64,000 bases of DNA from an uncultured Bacteroidales bacterium (GTDB taxonomy: Bacteria; Bacteroidota; Bacteroidia; Bacteroidales; Paludibacteraceae), in the NCBI GenBank assembly GCA_946616535.1, contig CAMOJA010000002.1:1-64000 (forward strand). The letters are read 5' to 3'. Positions 30,521 through 39,643 of the stretch are shown here, one piece after another. The notes beneath the pieces are model-generated. The model saw only the letters and a list, made by a program, of their open reading frames with translations. It had not been told where the DNA came from and ran no database searches. Made by a program: the position numbers and the translations under genes. The first letter of the stretch is position 1; each line of letters opens with the position of its first letter.

Positions 30521-32065
30521 ATGAAGAAAAGTACCAATCTTTTGTGGCTGATCATGCTGGCTCTCTGCATGAGTCTGAGTAGTTGTGTAGATGACTCGGA
30601 CGTGGTCAATCCCGGTGAAAAAGACCCGGACTTCAAGTACATTATCGTGATGAGCGACATCCACGTAATGGCTCCCGAACTGCTGGAGAATAGGGGCTCT
30701 GCCTATGAGAATTATCTGAGTCAGGACCCCAAGCTCTTGGAATACAGCGGCGAGGTACTGGAGTATCTGGTGGGAGAGACGCTGCAGCGTAACCCTGACC
30801 TGGTCATCATCCCGGGTGACATGACCAAAGACGGAGAATTAGTGAGTCATCAGCAGGTGGTGAGTATTCTCGCAAAACTGCGCAGTGCCGGCATACCGGT
30901 AATCGTAGTGCCCGGAAATCACGACATCGACAATCCGGAGGGATATTACTTCAACGGCGATAACACGAGACCTGCAGAACGCACATCACCTGAACAGTTT
31001 GAGGCACTATATGCGGACTTTGGCTACAACCAGGCTTATGCCAAAGACCCTGCCTCGCTGTCTTACGTCTGCGAACCCCTGAAAGGTCTGGTGTTGCTAT
31101 GCATCGACACCGATAAGTATGAAGAAAATCGCTTCATTGATAAAGGCGACACGGTAAACTATAACCAGACTTCCGGTCGCATCCGTCCGGCTACGCTGAC
31201 ATGGATGCTGGCTGAGGCTGATAAAGCCCGTGCCGAGGGGAAGCAGGTCGTGCTCGTGCAACACCATAACATCGTACAGCACTACGATGCACAAGGAACG
31301 CTTCAGGGCGCCTACCTCATCGATGACTACGAGAATGTAGGCAAGCAGCTCATGGAGCATGGCATACACATGGCTTTCACGGGGCACTCGCATCTGCAAG
31401 ACATTGCACAGTTTCGCACGATAGCAGACAATGCCCAACCCGACAGCCTGATCGATGTGGCTACCGGATCCACCATCTCTTACCCCAACCCCTGGCGCAC
31501 TGTCAAGGTAAGCAATGACTTCACGGAGTGGCATATCAAGACCGAGTACGTGATGACCATACCTTCGCTCAGTAATGTGAAATCGACGTGCTACAAAAGC
31601 CTTTACGACAATTTCATGGGAGGACTTGGGTGGCACATCAAAGATGGATGGAGCAGCATCAATCAATTACGCTATCAGCTGGAAGGCATGGGCGTACCAC
31701 CGGAATTCCTGCCTCAAACACCCGAAGAAATGACACAGATGCTGACAACATACCTCGGCGATCAGTTAACCGGAATCTTCATGATTTATAACGAGGGCAA
31801 CGAATGGAAGAATCCGCAAGCATCCATACTGGAAAGCCAGTTGAAGAGCAATATGGAGCAAATGTTGCGTGACAGAGCGGCAACGGTCGGCTTGGATGAA
31901 ACGCAGACCGAAGGGATAGTCTATACTTTCAATGACATGTACAACATGTATATGGAGCCGGGAGTAAAGAGCATGGTGACCGATATCAACCAGTATACCG
32001 ACCCCGATCCGAGACTGCAAAGCAGAACGGACGACCTCGATGTTGTCTTGCTTTTAGGCCGATAG
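30521..32065 (+). CDS. Calcineurin-like phosphoesterase lipoprotein
   Basis: 514 residues. Lipobox L-S-S-C at about residue 22, so it is anchored outside the cytoplasm. Metallophosphoesterase motifs in order: S-D-I-H near 46, P-G-D-M near 105, G-N-H-D near 134, Q-H-H-N near 250 and G-H-S-H near 288. Two metal ions would support phosphate-ester hydrolysis; the substrate is not predictable. A long C-terminal helical region of about 170 residues follows. Monocistronic with its own promoter. Confidence 0.92.
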   Translation: MKKSTNLLWLIMLALCMSLSSCVDDSDVVNPGEKDPDFKYIIVMSDIHVMAPELLENRGSAYENYLSQDPKLLEYSGEVLEYLVGETLQRNPDLVIIPGDMTKDGELVSHQQVVSILAKLRSAGIPVIVVPGNHDIDNPEGYYFNGDNTRPAERTSPEQFEALYADFGYNQAYAKDPASLSYVCEPLKGLVLLCIDTDKYEENRFIDKGDTVNYNQTSGRIRPATLTWMLAEADKARAEGKQVVLVQHHNIVQHYDAQGTLQGAYLIDDYENVGKQLMEHGIHMAFTGHSHLQDIAQFRTIADNAQPDSLIDVATGSTISYPNPWRTVKVSNDFTEWHIKTEYVMTIPSLSNVKSTCYKSLYDNFMGGLGWHIKDGWSSINQLRYQLEGMGVPPEFLPQTPEEMTQMLTTYLGDQLTGIFMIYNEGNEWKNPQASILESQLKSNMEQMLRDRAATVGLDETQTEGIVYTFNDMYNMYMEPGVKSMVTDINQYTDPDPRLQSRTDDLDVVLLLGR

Positions 32066-32076
32066 GATCCGTCTTT

Positions 32077-32545
32077 CTATTCCTCTCTCTTTTCATTTAC
32101 CAACACCGCCCTCACGAAGTTCGGGAACTGCTTGCAGGGAGCATCGCTCGTCAGTTGGGCGCGCCAACGATGATACATCTCCATGAAACGGGGATGGTTC
32201 TTGTCGCGAATAATTGCACCCGCCTCGCGGCAGGGCTTCGTGTACTTTGCTGACCAACTCCAAGGCTAAGTTCGCGATACCCTTTCCGCAAGCCGCAGAG
32301 CCGACGATAAAGCATTGAAGGTTAGGATAGTACTTCTTGCCCGTCAGTCCGTAGCGGAAATAGAGGTTCGGCATGCAGCTGCCCGCGGCAGTAATCAGCG
32401 AGAGCAACAACATGTCCCGTTCGGCATCACTCTGCGCGAGCGACATAATGGGTTGAATCATGGTCGACAGGTTCTCCGGCTCTACATGTTTCGCGATGTG
32501 CAGATCCTGGTCTGCTTCCATCGCAGGTTGTAAGTTTTGAATCAT
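32077..32545 (-). pseudogene. Degenerate DUF3987-type gene remnant
   Basis: The N-terminal 110 residues (M-S-L-A-Q-S-D-A-E-R-D-M-L-L-L-S-L-I-T-A-A-G-S and C-F-I-V-G-S-A-A-C-G-K-G) match the start of DUF3987 replication/helicase-like proteins common in Bacteroides. Near 32220 the frame shifts: another frame continues sensibly (R-D-K-N-H-P-R-F-M-E-M-Y-H-R-W-R-A-Q) to a TAG at 32077, while the original frame becomes nonsense. With normal proteins of several hundred residues, this is a frameshifted, internally deleted remnant of a mobile or accessory locus. Confidence 0.7.
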
Positions 32546-32988
32546 AAAAATAAAGGTTTTAAAAGGTTAATAATCTGGGGTCCCAAAAATTCGAGTCCTT
32601 CTATATATAGGGAATATACCCCGAGCTATACACGTAAATGCAGGTTTTCCGTTTTACGTACCCCTCCAAAACTTGCGACATTTAGACGCTACCTACGCCA
32701 CTGACAATCAATAAGTTACAAAAAGCTGTGAAAATCCTGTCGCTTTTTTCGTGTTCGTTATTTTGCTCCCTTTTTCTGCCTATACCGAACCTCTGTCCGG
32801 CCGACATTAAGCAGGAAGTGATGGACTATGTAAACGCCTGTTTGTAAGAATTTTTCCACAAAAATACAGATACTATTTCCGTACTTTTTTAAGGTAGGTC
32901 GGAATAGGTAAATATCTGAATTACAGCAAGATGGTACGTACTTTTTTCGGAAGGTACGTACTTTTATGTTGCATAACATATAAACATG
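32546..32988. other. 443-bp gene-free region upstream of the glucan locus
   Basis: No credible ORF. Holds GGGACCCC reading toward the remnant gene and two copies of GGTACGTACTTTT (32933-32945, 32953-32965) 20 bp apart, just upstream of the promoter at 32989. Confidence 0.6.
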
Positions 32989-33020
32989 TTTGTGCATGTG
33001 AAAAAAAAGCAGTAACTTTG
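32989..33020 (+). promoter_or_regulatory. Promoter at the head of the glucan locus
   Basis: TTTG (32989-32992), 20 bp, TAACTTTG (33013-33020). Two GGTACGTACTTTT repeats end 24 bp upstream. Confidence 0.82.
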
Positions 33021-33082
33021 CCGTGCAATTTCAACATTGCAATAATCCAATCAATAATATTGTTTAACAAAAATTTAGTATC

Positions 33083-34486
33083 ATGAGAAAGATTTTCTTC
33101 TTAGTCGCTTTCTTAAGCGCAAGTGTTGTATCCGTAATGGCTGCTCCGACATCTGCGGCTCCTGTCCCAACATGTCCGGCAGCACAAGTAAAGGCCGTTT
33201 ATTCTGATTCTTACGATCGAGAGGCCAATTGGGGATATTTGGAAGGATGGGGACAAACCACTACCATGACAGAAGGGGATATCGATGGTAACCACTATCT
33301 CTCCTATGCCAATTTTAACTACCTCGGTTGGGGATGTGCTTCCTCCTACAACGTCATGGTAATGGAGAAACTGCACCTTGATATCTGGGCAGACGCTGCA
33401 GGTCAGATAGGTATTGTTCCTATCTATGGAGGTGCTGGACTCGCTACTGATGATTCGCATCGTAAGATTGTGACCCTCGAAGCTAACAAGTGGAATAGCT
33501 TTGACCTTGATTTGGCTACTGATTTCGCGGGGCTGAATCTCTCCAGCATCTTCCAATTCAAGTATGATAACGGCACTATTACCGAGTTTGCCTTGGACAA
33601 TGTGTATTTCTATCGTACCACTCCACTTGAGGATTCTGAGGCTCCGACTAACCTGACGGCATCGGTAACAGCTACAGATTTCTTCTCGGCTACTATTACT
33701 GTTTCTGCCAAAGACAACATGGGAGTAGTAAATTACTCTGTCAAACTCAATGACGCAGAGGTTGGCAAAGGTGCGGCTTCCTCTGAAGAGACTACTGCCA
33801 TTACTGTGAAAAACCTGGAGCCCGGCAAAGACTATGTATTCTCTGTTATTGCCTTTGATGCCGTAGGAAACGAGACTACTCCTATCCAGGTTAATGCCAA
33901 AACGTTAGCCGCTCCGGCTGCCGCTCCGGCTCCTGTACATGCTGCTAAGAATGTTAAGGCTCTCTATTCGGACGCATATGATACGATTGCCGTAAGCAAC
34001 TACTGCGAGTGGTGGTGGCAATCGCCTGTTTTAGACAAGAAAACATTAGGCGAAGGAGATAATGTGTTGTACTATGTGTCAAGTCTTGACGGTGTATTTG
34101 GTTGGGCATTTACTGAAACCGACTTTGCTGGCTACCAGAAGATTCACTTTAGTGTGTATCCAACCACTTCATTCGCGTTTGAAGCCTATCCGGTGATTAC
34201 TGGCGAACCGAGAAAAGCTTCTGAACCGATGGTCGCTAACCAGTGGAACGATATAGTGCTTGATTTTTCGGAGTACGAAACATTCAAGATGAAACAACTT
34301 GGATTTGTCAATAAAGCAAATACCGCTTTCTTCCTCGATAACGTTTATTTCTTCAAGGAGGGCGATGCTAGTGCTATTGACAATCTGGAGACAAACATAC
34401 AAGTCACAAAAGTGATTGAGAACGGTCAGTTGATCATTATTCGTGACGGCAAACGCTACACTATTACGGGCGTACGCGTAAAATAA
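33083..34486 (+). CDS. Secreted protein with two carbohydrate-binding-like domains and FN3
   Basis: 467 residues. Signal peptidase I signal (M-A-A-P near residue 20). Two related beta-sandwich domains (K-A-V-Y-S-D-S-Y-D from about 35, and K-A-L-Y-S-D-A-Y-D from about 295), each ending in F-x-L-D-N-V-Y-F-(Y/F), typical of CBM-like modules, separated by a fibronectin type III domain (A-P-T-N-L-T-A-S-V to A-K-T-L). No catalytic signature. Ends in the tail V-I-E-N-G-Q-L-I-I-I-R-D-G-K-R-Y-T-I-T-G shared with two enzymes of the locus. Probably a secreted or surface glucan-binding protein. Confidence 0.82.
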   Translation: MRKIFFLVAFLSASVVSVMAAPTSAAPVPTCPAAQVKAVYSDSYDREANWGYLEGWGQTTTMTEGDIDGNHYLSYANFNYLGWGCASSYNVMVMEKLHLDIWADAAGQIGIVPIYGGAGLATDDSHRKIVTLEANKWNSFDLDLATDFAGLNLSSIFQFKYDNGTITEFALDNVYFYRTTPLEDSEAPTNLTASVTATDFFSATITVSAKDNMGVVNYSVKLNDAEVGKGAASSEETTAITVKNLEPGKDYVFSVIAFDAVGNETTPIQVNAKTLAAPAAAPAPVHAAKNVKALYSDAYDTIAVSNYCEWWWQSPVLDKKTLGEGDNVLYYVSSLDGVFGWAFTETDFAGYQKIHFSVYPTTSFAFEAYPVITGEPRKASEPMVANQWNDIVLDFSEYETFKMKQLGFVNKANTAFFLDNVYFFKEGDASAIDNLETNIQVTKVIENGQLIIIRDGKRYTITGVRVK

Positions 34487-34503
34487 GGTGCAAAAGATTT
34501 CCG

Positions 34504-34531
34504 GGTATGAGCCGTTGGGTCGGCTCATACC
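34504..34531 (+). terminator. 11-bp hairpin with TTGGGT loop before susC
   Basis: GGTATGAGCCG, loop TTGGGT, CGGCTCATACC. No T-run follows, so it may be a processing or attenuation hairpin rather than a full terminator. Confidence 0.65.
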
Positions 34532-34544
34532 TTCAGTCGCGTTC

Positions 34545-34639
34545 GGCAAGGAGCTTGCAAAGGTTGATACCGCTCCGCTAAATCAACAGGCAACTCCTGC
34601 CTCCGCTCTCCCCAAAAATATAAAATTTTAGGGGACCCC
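34545..34639 (+). ncRNA. Structured 5' leader of susC, copy B of the shared fold
   Basis: GGCA-A-GGAG with CTCC-TGCC (34545-34553, 34594-34601), TTGC/GCAA (34555-34558, 34590-34593), GTTGAT/ATCAAC (34563-34568, 34582-34587), 13-nt loop, then CTCTCCCCAAAAAT...GGGGACCCC (34607-34639). Ends 31 nt before the susC ATG. Same order of elements as 13156-13249. Confidence 0.6.
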
Positions 34640-34670
34640 AATAAAAACTCAATAACAAACAAATCTAATA

Positions 34671-37600
34671 ATGAAACGAATTCTGACAATCTCCGCTATG
34701 GTCATTATGGCGCTTGGAATGTGGGCGCAGAGTATGACTGTGACGGGCGTGGTGATGGCTCAGGACGAGCCGGATCCTGTGATTGGTGCGAACGTGATGG
34801 TAAAAGGCAGCACGGTAGGTACAATCACGGATTTTGATGGTAATTTCGAGTTACAAGCCAAGGCAGGCGATGTCCTGCAGGTTAGTTTTATGGGTTACAA
34901 GACCCAGGAGGTGAAGGTCTCCGGCGCCGGTCCGATTCGCGTGACGCTCGTGCCGGACAACGTACAGCTGCAAGAAGTAGTCGCTATCGGTTACGGTACG
35001 ATGAAGAAGAGCGATTTGACGGGTTCAGTAGCCTCTGTGAGTGCGGATCAGTTGCTTAAGGCGCCGGTATCGGGTTTGGATCAGGCGCTGCAGGGCCGCG
35101 CAGCCGGTGTGACGGTAACCTCCAACTCCGGCCAGCCGGGTGAAGCGGCTACGATCCGTATCCGTGGTATCGGATCTGCTCTCGGTGGAAATGACCCGTT
35201 GTATGTTGTCGATGGTGTGATTACCGGCGATATTAAATGGCTCTCACCGACCGACATCAAATCGATGGAAATTCTAAAGGACGCTTCGGCAGCCGCTATC
35301 TATGGTAGCCGTGGTGCGAATGGTGTGATTCTTATTACTACCAAGTCCGGAGGCGAAGGAAAAGTAAACATTTCGTTTGATGCCTATTGGGGCATCCAGA
35401 ACCGATGGAAAAAGATGGACGTCTTAGGTGCGAAAGACTTCGCGGATACGGAGTTGCGTATCGGCGCAATGCGTGATGGTGCAGAGCAAATCGCGTACTA
35501 CCAGCAGAACGGCTTCAATGCTTGGCATCGGCTCTATAAATTAGGTAATATGGATATCTCCAAGATCAAGCCTTTCTACCCGATTAACTTCGATTATGCA
35601 GCGCAAGAGACCGACTGGCAGGACGAAGTGTTCCGCCCGAACGCTTTCATGCATAACTACAATCTGGCTTTTGACGGCGGCAGCGAGCGCGGACACTATG
35701 CCCTCTCGGCTTCCTATTTCGGACAGGAAGGTACCATCATTGGTAGTAATTACAACCGTTTCACGCTCCGTCTGAACACAGACTTCAAGGTGCGCGACTG
35801 GTTGAAGATCGGTGAGCACTTCTCGATGGTATCTTTCTATGGACGTAACGCAATGAACAACAGTTCGTCTGCCGGAGCCTCCGTTATCACTGCTGCTTTG
35901 GCGATGGGACCTTGGGATCCGGTTTATTATCCGAAAGGAAGTGTCAACGTGAACGGCGCGGATATCAGCGGTCATTACTCAGCCGGTTCGAACTTTGAGA
36001 ACGTGACGAACCCCTACCAAATGGCCTATAACAGTGAGCCGATGAACCGTACAGAGCGTGCTATCGGTGATGTTTATTTCGATATCACGCCGGTGAAAGG
36101 ACTGACTATTCATGCTGCTATCTCGGCAGACTATGGTGTTGTACGTAACCGTACATTCACCTATCCCAATACCTATACCCGGTATAACTACAATGAACTC
36201 AACTTCCTCTCCTCCAGTATGGAGCGTTCGCTTCAACTTTTGGAAGAGGCCACGGTTACTTATGCGCGTGAGATCAACAAGCATAACTTCAGTGTAATGG
36301 TTGGTCAGACCTGGTCGGAATGGAATAGTTACAGTATCGGCGGTTCGGGTGCTCAGATCCTTAATCCGATTCCGAGCAACTGGTATCTGAATAATACCAC
36401 CGAGAAGCAGACGATCGCTTCGGACGGTGTAGGCCGTACCCGTCGCTTATCGTTCCTCGGTCGTGGATTCTATAGCTATGATAACCGCTATATGGTGACC
36501 GTCAACTTCCGTGCAGATGCTTCGAGTAAGTTCACCAAGAACCCATGGGGCTTCTTCCCGTCCGCCGCTGTCGCATGGCGTTTGAGCGAGGAACCGTTTA
36601 TGCGCGACTTGGATGCTGACTGGTTGGACAACATTAAGTTCCGTGCCGGCTTCGGTCAGGTAGGTAATGACGGTATCGGAACCGCTGCATTCCAGTATAC
36701 GATGTTCTCGGCGGAGAACGTGTTTGTAAGTTATCCCTTCGGTCCAGATCAGAACTCCAACCCGGCAGTGGCAGCCAATGGTGCCGCGGTACTGCGTCTG
36801 GTGGACGAGGACGGTAAATGGGAGACCAACCAACAATGGGATGCCGGTGTGGACTTCAGTTTCTGGAATGGTATGTTAGCCGGAACAATCGATTATTTCC
36901 GTCGTGATACCAAGGATGCACTCCTTTATGTTAACGCGCCCGCGCAAGTAGGAAATATGCACTCACCGGTCCGTAACGTAGGTAATATCCGTAATGAGGG
37001 TGTCGAAATCAGTTTGAGCCACGATAATACCGTAGGTAAATTCCACTATAACATCGGCGCTAACATCTCGTATCTGCATAATGAGTTGACGAAGCTGAAT
37101 GGCGGTTCGACGCTGTGGAGTTACGGTACGCTCTGCAAGACCGATGAAGGCATGGCGTTGAACTCGTTCTGGGGCTACCAGTATGAAGGTATCTACCAGA
37201 CCGACGAAGAGGCGCTGGAACAACTCTATACCTATACCCCGACAACCATCGGAGTGCATGCCGGTGACGCGCGTTACAAAGATGTAAACGGAGACGGTAA
37301 ACTGGACGAGAATGATAAGATGGTAATTGGTAATCCGTTCCCGAAGTTGACCTATGGTTTGAACTTCGCAATGGATTTCTACGGAGTGGACTTCCAGGTA
37401 TTCTTCCAGGGTGTAGCCGGAAATGCCATCTATAACGCACAGCGTCAGTTTCTGGAAGGCGATGGTAGCAGTTATGCCCTCGCCAGCTATATGAAAGATC
37501 AGGTTTGGGTAGGTTATACTCCGGTGGTGCAAAACGCACTGATCGCAGCAGGAGTTAACCCCTACGAACTGGAGAACCGCAATGGTACGATTCCAAATCC

Positions 37601-37871
37601 GCTCGGTTCGCCTACGAATACTGAGAACTCTACCCGATTCCTGGAGGATGGTAGTTATCTGCGTCTGAAGAACCTGCAGATCGGTTATACCCTGCCGTTG
37701 ACCGTAACGCAGAAATTCCGTTGCAGTCGTCTTCGCTTCTATGTAACGGCTTCGAATCTCTTTACGATCACGAAGTACAAAGGTTACGATCCGGAGGTAG
37801 GTAGCGGCGTGGACTATGGTAACTATCCGCAGAGCCGTACGTTTACATTTGGTTTGAATGCAAGTTTCTAA
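34671..37871 (+). CDS. susC: SusC/RagA-type TonB-dependent outer-membrane transporter
   Basis: 1066 residues. Signal peptide (G-M-W-A-Q near 20), carboxypeptidase-D-like domain (V-I-G-A-N-V-M-V-K-G-S), then the plug (D-Q-A-L-Q-G-R-A-A-G-V, G-x-G-S-x-x-G-N-D-P-L-Y-V-V-D-G) and a long barrel ending in aromatic F-G-L-N-A-S-F. Imports oligosaccharides with TonB energy as a pair with SusD. It follows a structured leader and has no promoter of its own, so expression probably comes from upstream or from a non-consensus regulated promoter. Confidence 0.97.
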   Translation: MKRILTISAMVIMALGMWAQSMTVTGVVMAQDEPDPVIGANVMVKGSTVGTITDFDGNFELQAKAGDVLQVSFMGYKTQEVKVSGAGPIRVTLVPDNVQLQEVVAIGYGTMKKSDLTGSVASVSADQLLKAPVSGLDQALQGRAAGVTVTSNSGQPGEAATIRIRGIGSALGGNDPLYVVDGVITGDIKWLSPTDIKSMEILKDASAAAIYGSRGANGVILITTKSGGEGKVNISFDAYWGIQNRWKKMDVLGAKDFADTELRIGAMRDGAEQIAYYQQNGFNAWHRLYKLGNMDISKIKPFYPINFDYAAQETDWQDEVFRPNAFMHNYNLAFDGGSERGHYALSASYFGQEGTIIGSNYNRFTLRLNTDFKVRDWLKIGEHFSMVSFYGRNAMNNSSSAGASVITAALAMGPWDPVYYPKGSVNVNGADISGHYSAGSNFENVTNPYQMAYNSEPMNRTERAIGDVYFDITPVKGLTIHAAISADYGVVRNRTFTYPNTYTRYNYNELNFLSSSMERSLQLLEEATVTYAREINKHNFSVMVGQTWSEWNSYSIGGSGAQILNPIPSNWYLNNTTEKQTIASDGVGRTRRLSFLGRGFYSYDNRYMVTVNFRADASSKFTKNPWGFFPSAAVAWRLSEEPFMRDLDADWLDNIKFRAGFGQVGNDGIGTAAFQYTMFSAENVFVSYPFGPDQNSNPAVAANGAAVLRLVDEDGKWETNQQWDAGVDFSFWNGMLAGTIDYFRRDTKDALLYVNAPAQVGNMHSPVRNVGNIRNEGVEISLSHDNTVGKFHYNIGANISYLHNELTKLNGGSTLWSYGTLCKTDEGMALNSFWGYQYEGIYQTDEEALEQLYTYTPTTIGVHAGDARYKDVNGDGKLDENDKMVIGNPFPKLTYGLNFAMDFYGVDFQVFFQGVAGNAIYNAQRQFLEGDGSSYALASYMKDQVWVGYTPVVQNALIAAGVNPYELENRNGTIPNPLGSPTNTENSTRFLEDGSYLRLKNLQIGYTLPLTVTQKFRCSRLRFYVTASNLFTITKYKGYDPEVGSGVDYGNYPQSRTFTFGLNASF

Positions 37872-37917
37872 TAGAAAGATGAAAGACGATAATAAAAAAA
37901 TGAAAGGAGAAAAAGGT

Positions 37918-39561
37918 ATGAAAACAAATATTGTAAATAAGCTTTTATCTTTGAGCGTTAGCGGTCTTTTGTCTTTGAGCGTAGCGTTCTGTTTCACCGG
38001 ATGCAAAGATTACTTGACAGAGATTGAACCGGGAACCACACTGCTGGAGGACTTCTTTACCTCCACCGATGCCGCGGTGCAGAATGTAACGGGTTGCTAC
38101 ACGCCGTTAATGTGGGAGTACAACCACACCTATCTCAGCGAGTGGTTTATCGGCGATATCGCCAGTGATGATGCCCTCAAGGGAGGCGGTAACACTACCG
38201 ATATGGCAGACGTCTATGATATCGAGAACTGGCGTACGACGGATCAGAATACCCTGCTGCTCGATTTCTATCGTGCGCAGTATCAGGGTATAGGCCGTTG
38301 CAATCTGGCGCTGGAGTATATCGGCAAGACCGAAGTGGGAATTGACAAAAACTTCACACTCGAGATGAAGAATCGTCTTCTGGGCGAAGCGTATTATCTG
38401 CGTGCGTATTATTATTTCCGTCTTCTGAGAATCTTTGCCGGCGTTCCGATGCCGCTGCAGGTATTGAAGTCTTCCGACCAATGGGGTATGCCTCGTTCCT
38501 CGGTAGATAGCGTCTATACTCAGATTCTTTCAGATCTGGGAATGGCAAACAAGTATCTTTGGCTCAAGAGCGACTATGAGACCGCAGACCTCGGCCGTGC
38601 TACGAAGGGTGCAGCTCAGGCGATGCTGATGAAGGTGAATCTCTATATGGCTTCTTCTTATTGGCAGAAACAAGGCGTAACCAAAACGCCGGCAGCTTGC
38701 TATACCGATGCCAAGGCTTGGGGGGACTCCATCATCGCTTCCGGTGAATACGATCTCTGTTCGAACTACGAAGATAACTTCACCGTAGCCGGCGAGAATG
38801 GCATAGAATCCGTTTTCGAGATCCAATATGCCGAAGTGCCATGGGGTGACTATGGAGAAGGATTTGGCTATACAGCCGGTTCATTCACGCAAGTGTTGAC
38901 GCGCAGCCGTAACTCCAAGATAGGAGGCGGATGGGGTTTCGACCATCCGACGCAAAACCTCTATGATGAGTTTGAAGCCGGTGACCCCCGTCGCGACGTA
39001 GCGATCCTCATTCCTTCTACCGATATAGATTCTACTTATGCCACTCAGCAGGACGAAATCTATCTGGGTAACAAGATGCTCAATAATAAGTACGGAATGT
39101 ATCGTGACCCGGAGGCTATAGGTGGCGGATATGGAGTATGGAGCCTGCATGCGAGCCGTGGTCCGCTGAACAACCGTCAGATTCGTTACGCCGATGTGCT
39201 CCTTATGTACGCAGAGGCTTGTCTCGGTGCAGGCGATGCAGGAACAGCGAAGACCTATATTGACAAAGTGCGTAACCGTGTAGGCTTGGCAGGTGTTCCG
39301 GTAGCTGATGATGCTACGCTGCGTCATGAGCGCCGTTGCGAGTTGGCTATGGAGGGGCATCGTTGGTTTGACCTCGTTCGATGGGAAGGTGTAGCCGGAA
39401 CGGGTCTGAAGGCGCATATGGATGCGTACAAGGCTACCGAGACCACGGATGCCCAATCGCACATGCGGGAGTTTGTGGCAGGAAAGCACGAACTGTTCCC
39501 CATCCCGCAGGAAGAGCGTCAACTGAACCCGACCTATATGGAACAGAATCCGGGATACTAA
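37918..39561 (+). CDS. susD: SusD/RagB-type surface glycan-binding lipoprotein
   Basis: 547 residues from M-K-T-N-I-V; earlier in-frame ATGs at 37858 and 37900 lie in A/G-rich spacer. Forms the lid of SusC and binds the incoming glycan. Lipobox F-T-G-C with C27, then Y-L-T-E-I-E-P-G-T-T. TPR-like helices and C-terminal R-H-E-R-R-C-E-L-A-M-E-G-H-R-W-F-D-L-V-R-W are typical SusD. The hydrophobic core of its signal peptide (residues 9-24) is encoded by two units of the dispersed repeat. Confidence 0.96.
   Translation: MKTNIVNKLLSLSVSGLLSLSVAFCFTGCKDYLTEIEPGTTLLEDFFTSTDAAVQNVTGCYTPLMWEYNHTYLSEWFIGDIASDDALKGGGNTTDMADVYDIENWRTTDQNTLLLDFYRAQYQGIGRCNLALEYIGKTEVGIDKNFTLEMKNRLLGEAYYLRAYYYFRLLRIFAGVPMPLQVLKSSDQWGMPRSSVDSVYTQILSDLGMANKYLWLKSDYETADLGRATKGAAQAMLMKVNLYMASSYWQKQGVTKTPAACYTDAKAWGDSIIASGEYDLCSNYEDNFTVAGENGIESVFEIQYAEVPWGDYGEGFGYTAGSFTQVLTRSRNSKIGGGWGFDHPTQNLYDEFEAGDPRRDVAILIPSTDIDSTYATQQDEIYLGNKMLNNKYGMYRDPEAIGGGYGVWSLHASRGPLNNRQIRYADVLLMYAEACLGAGDAGTAKTYIDKVRNRVGLAGVPVADDATLRHERRCELAMEGHRWFDLVRWEGVAGTGLKAHMDAYKATETTDAQSHMREFVAGKHELFPIPQEERQLNPTYMEQNPGY
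37942..37990. repeat. Dispersed repeat forming the SusD signal-peptide core
   Basis: CTTTTATCTTTGAGC-GTTA-GCGGTC then TTTTGTCTTTGAGC-GTA-GCGTTC, encoding L-L-S-L-S-V-S-G-L-L-S-L-S-V-A. Confidence 0.85.
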
Positions 39562-39570
39562 CAGACGAAA

Positions 39571-39613
39571 AACTAGATACACTAGATACACTAGAACAAC
39601 TAGTACAACTAGC
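39571..39613. repeat. ACACTAGAT-type tandem repeat after susD
   Basis: Four to five degenerate 9-10 bp units (ACTAGATAC, ACTAGAACA, ACTAGTACA). Confidence 0.75.
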
Positions 39614-39643
39614 AATTAATTAACCTTTAAAAAACTCAACATT

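Noticed and set aside
32571..32640. Possible tRNA remnant because of TTCGAGTCC
   Set aside because: No matching T-stem 5' arm, anticodon arm or acceptor stem can be drawn around it.
36963..38006. 347-codon minus-strand frame opposite the end of susC
   Set aside because: Shadow of susC; composition is that of reversed beta-barrel codons, with no promoter or family features.
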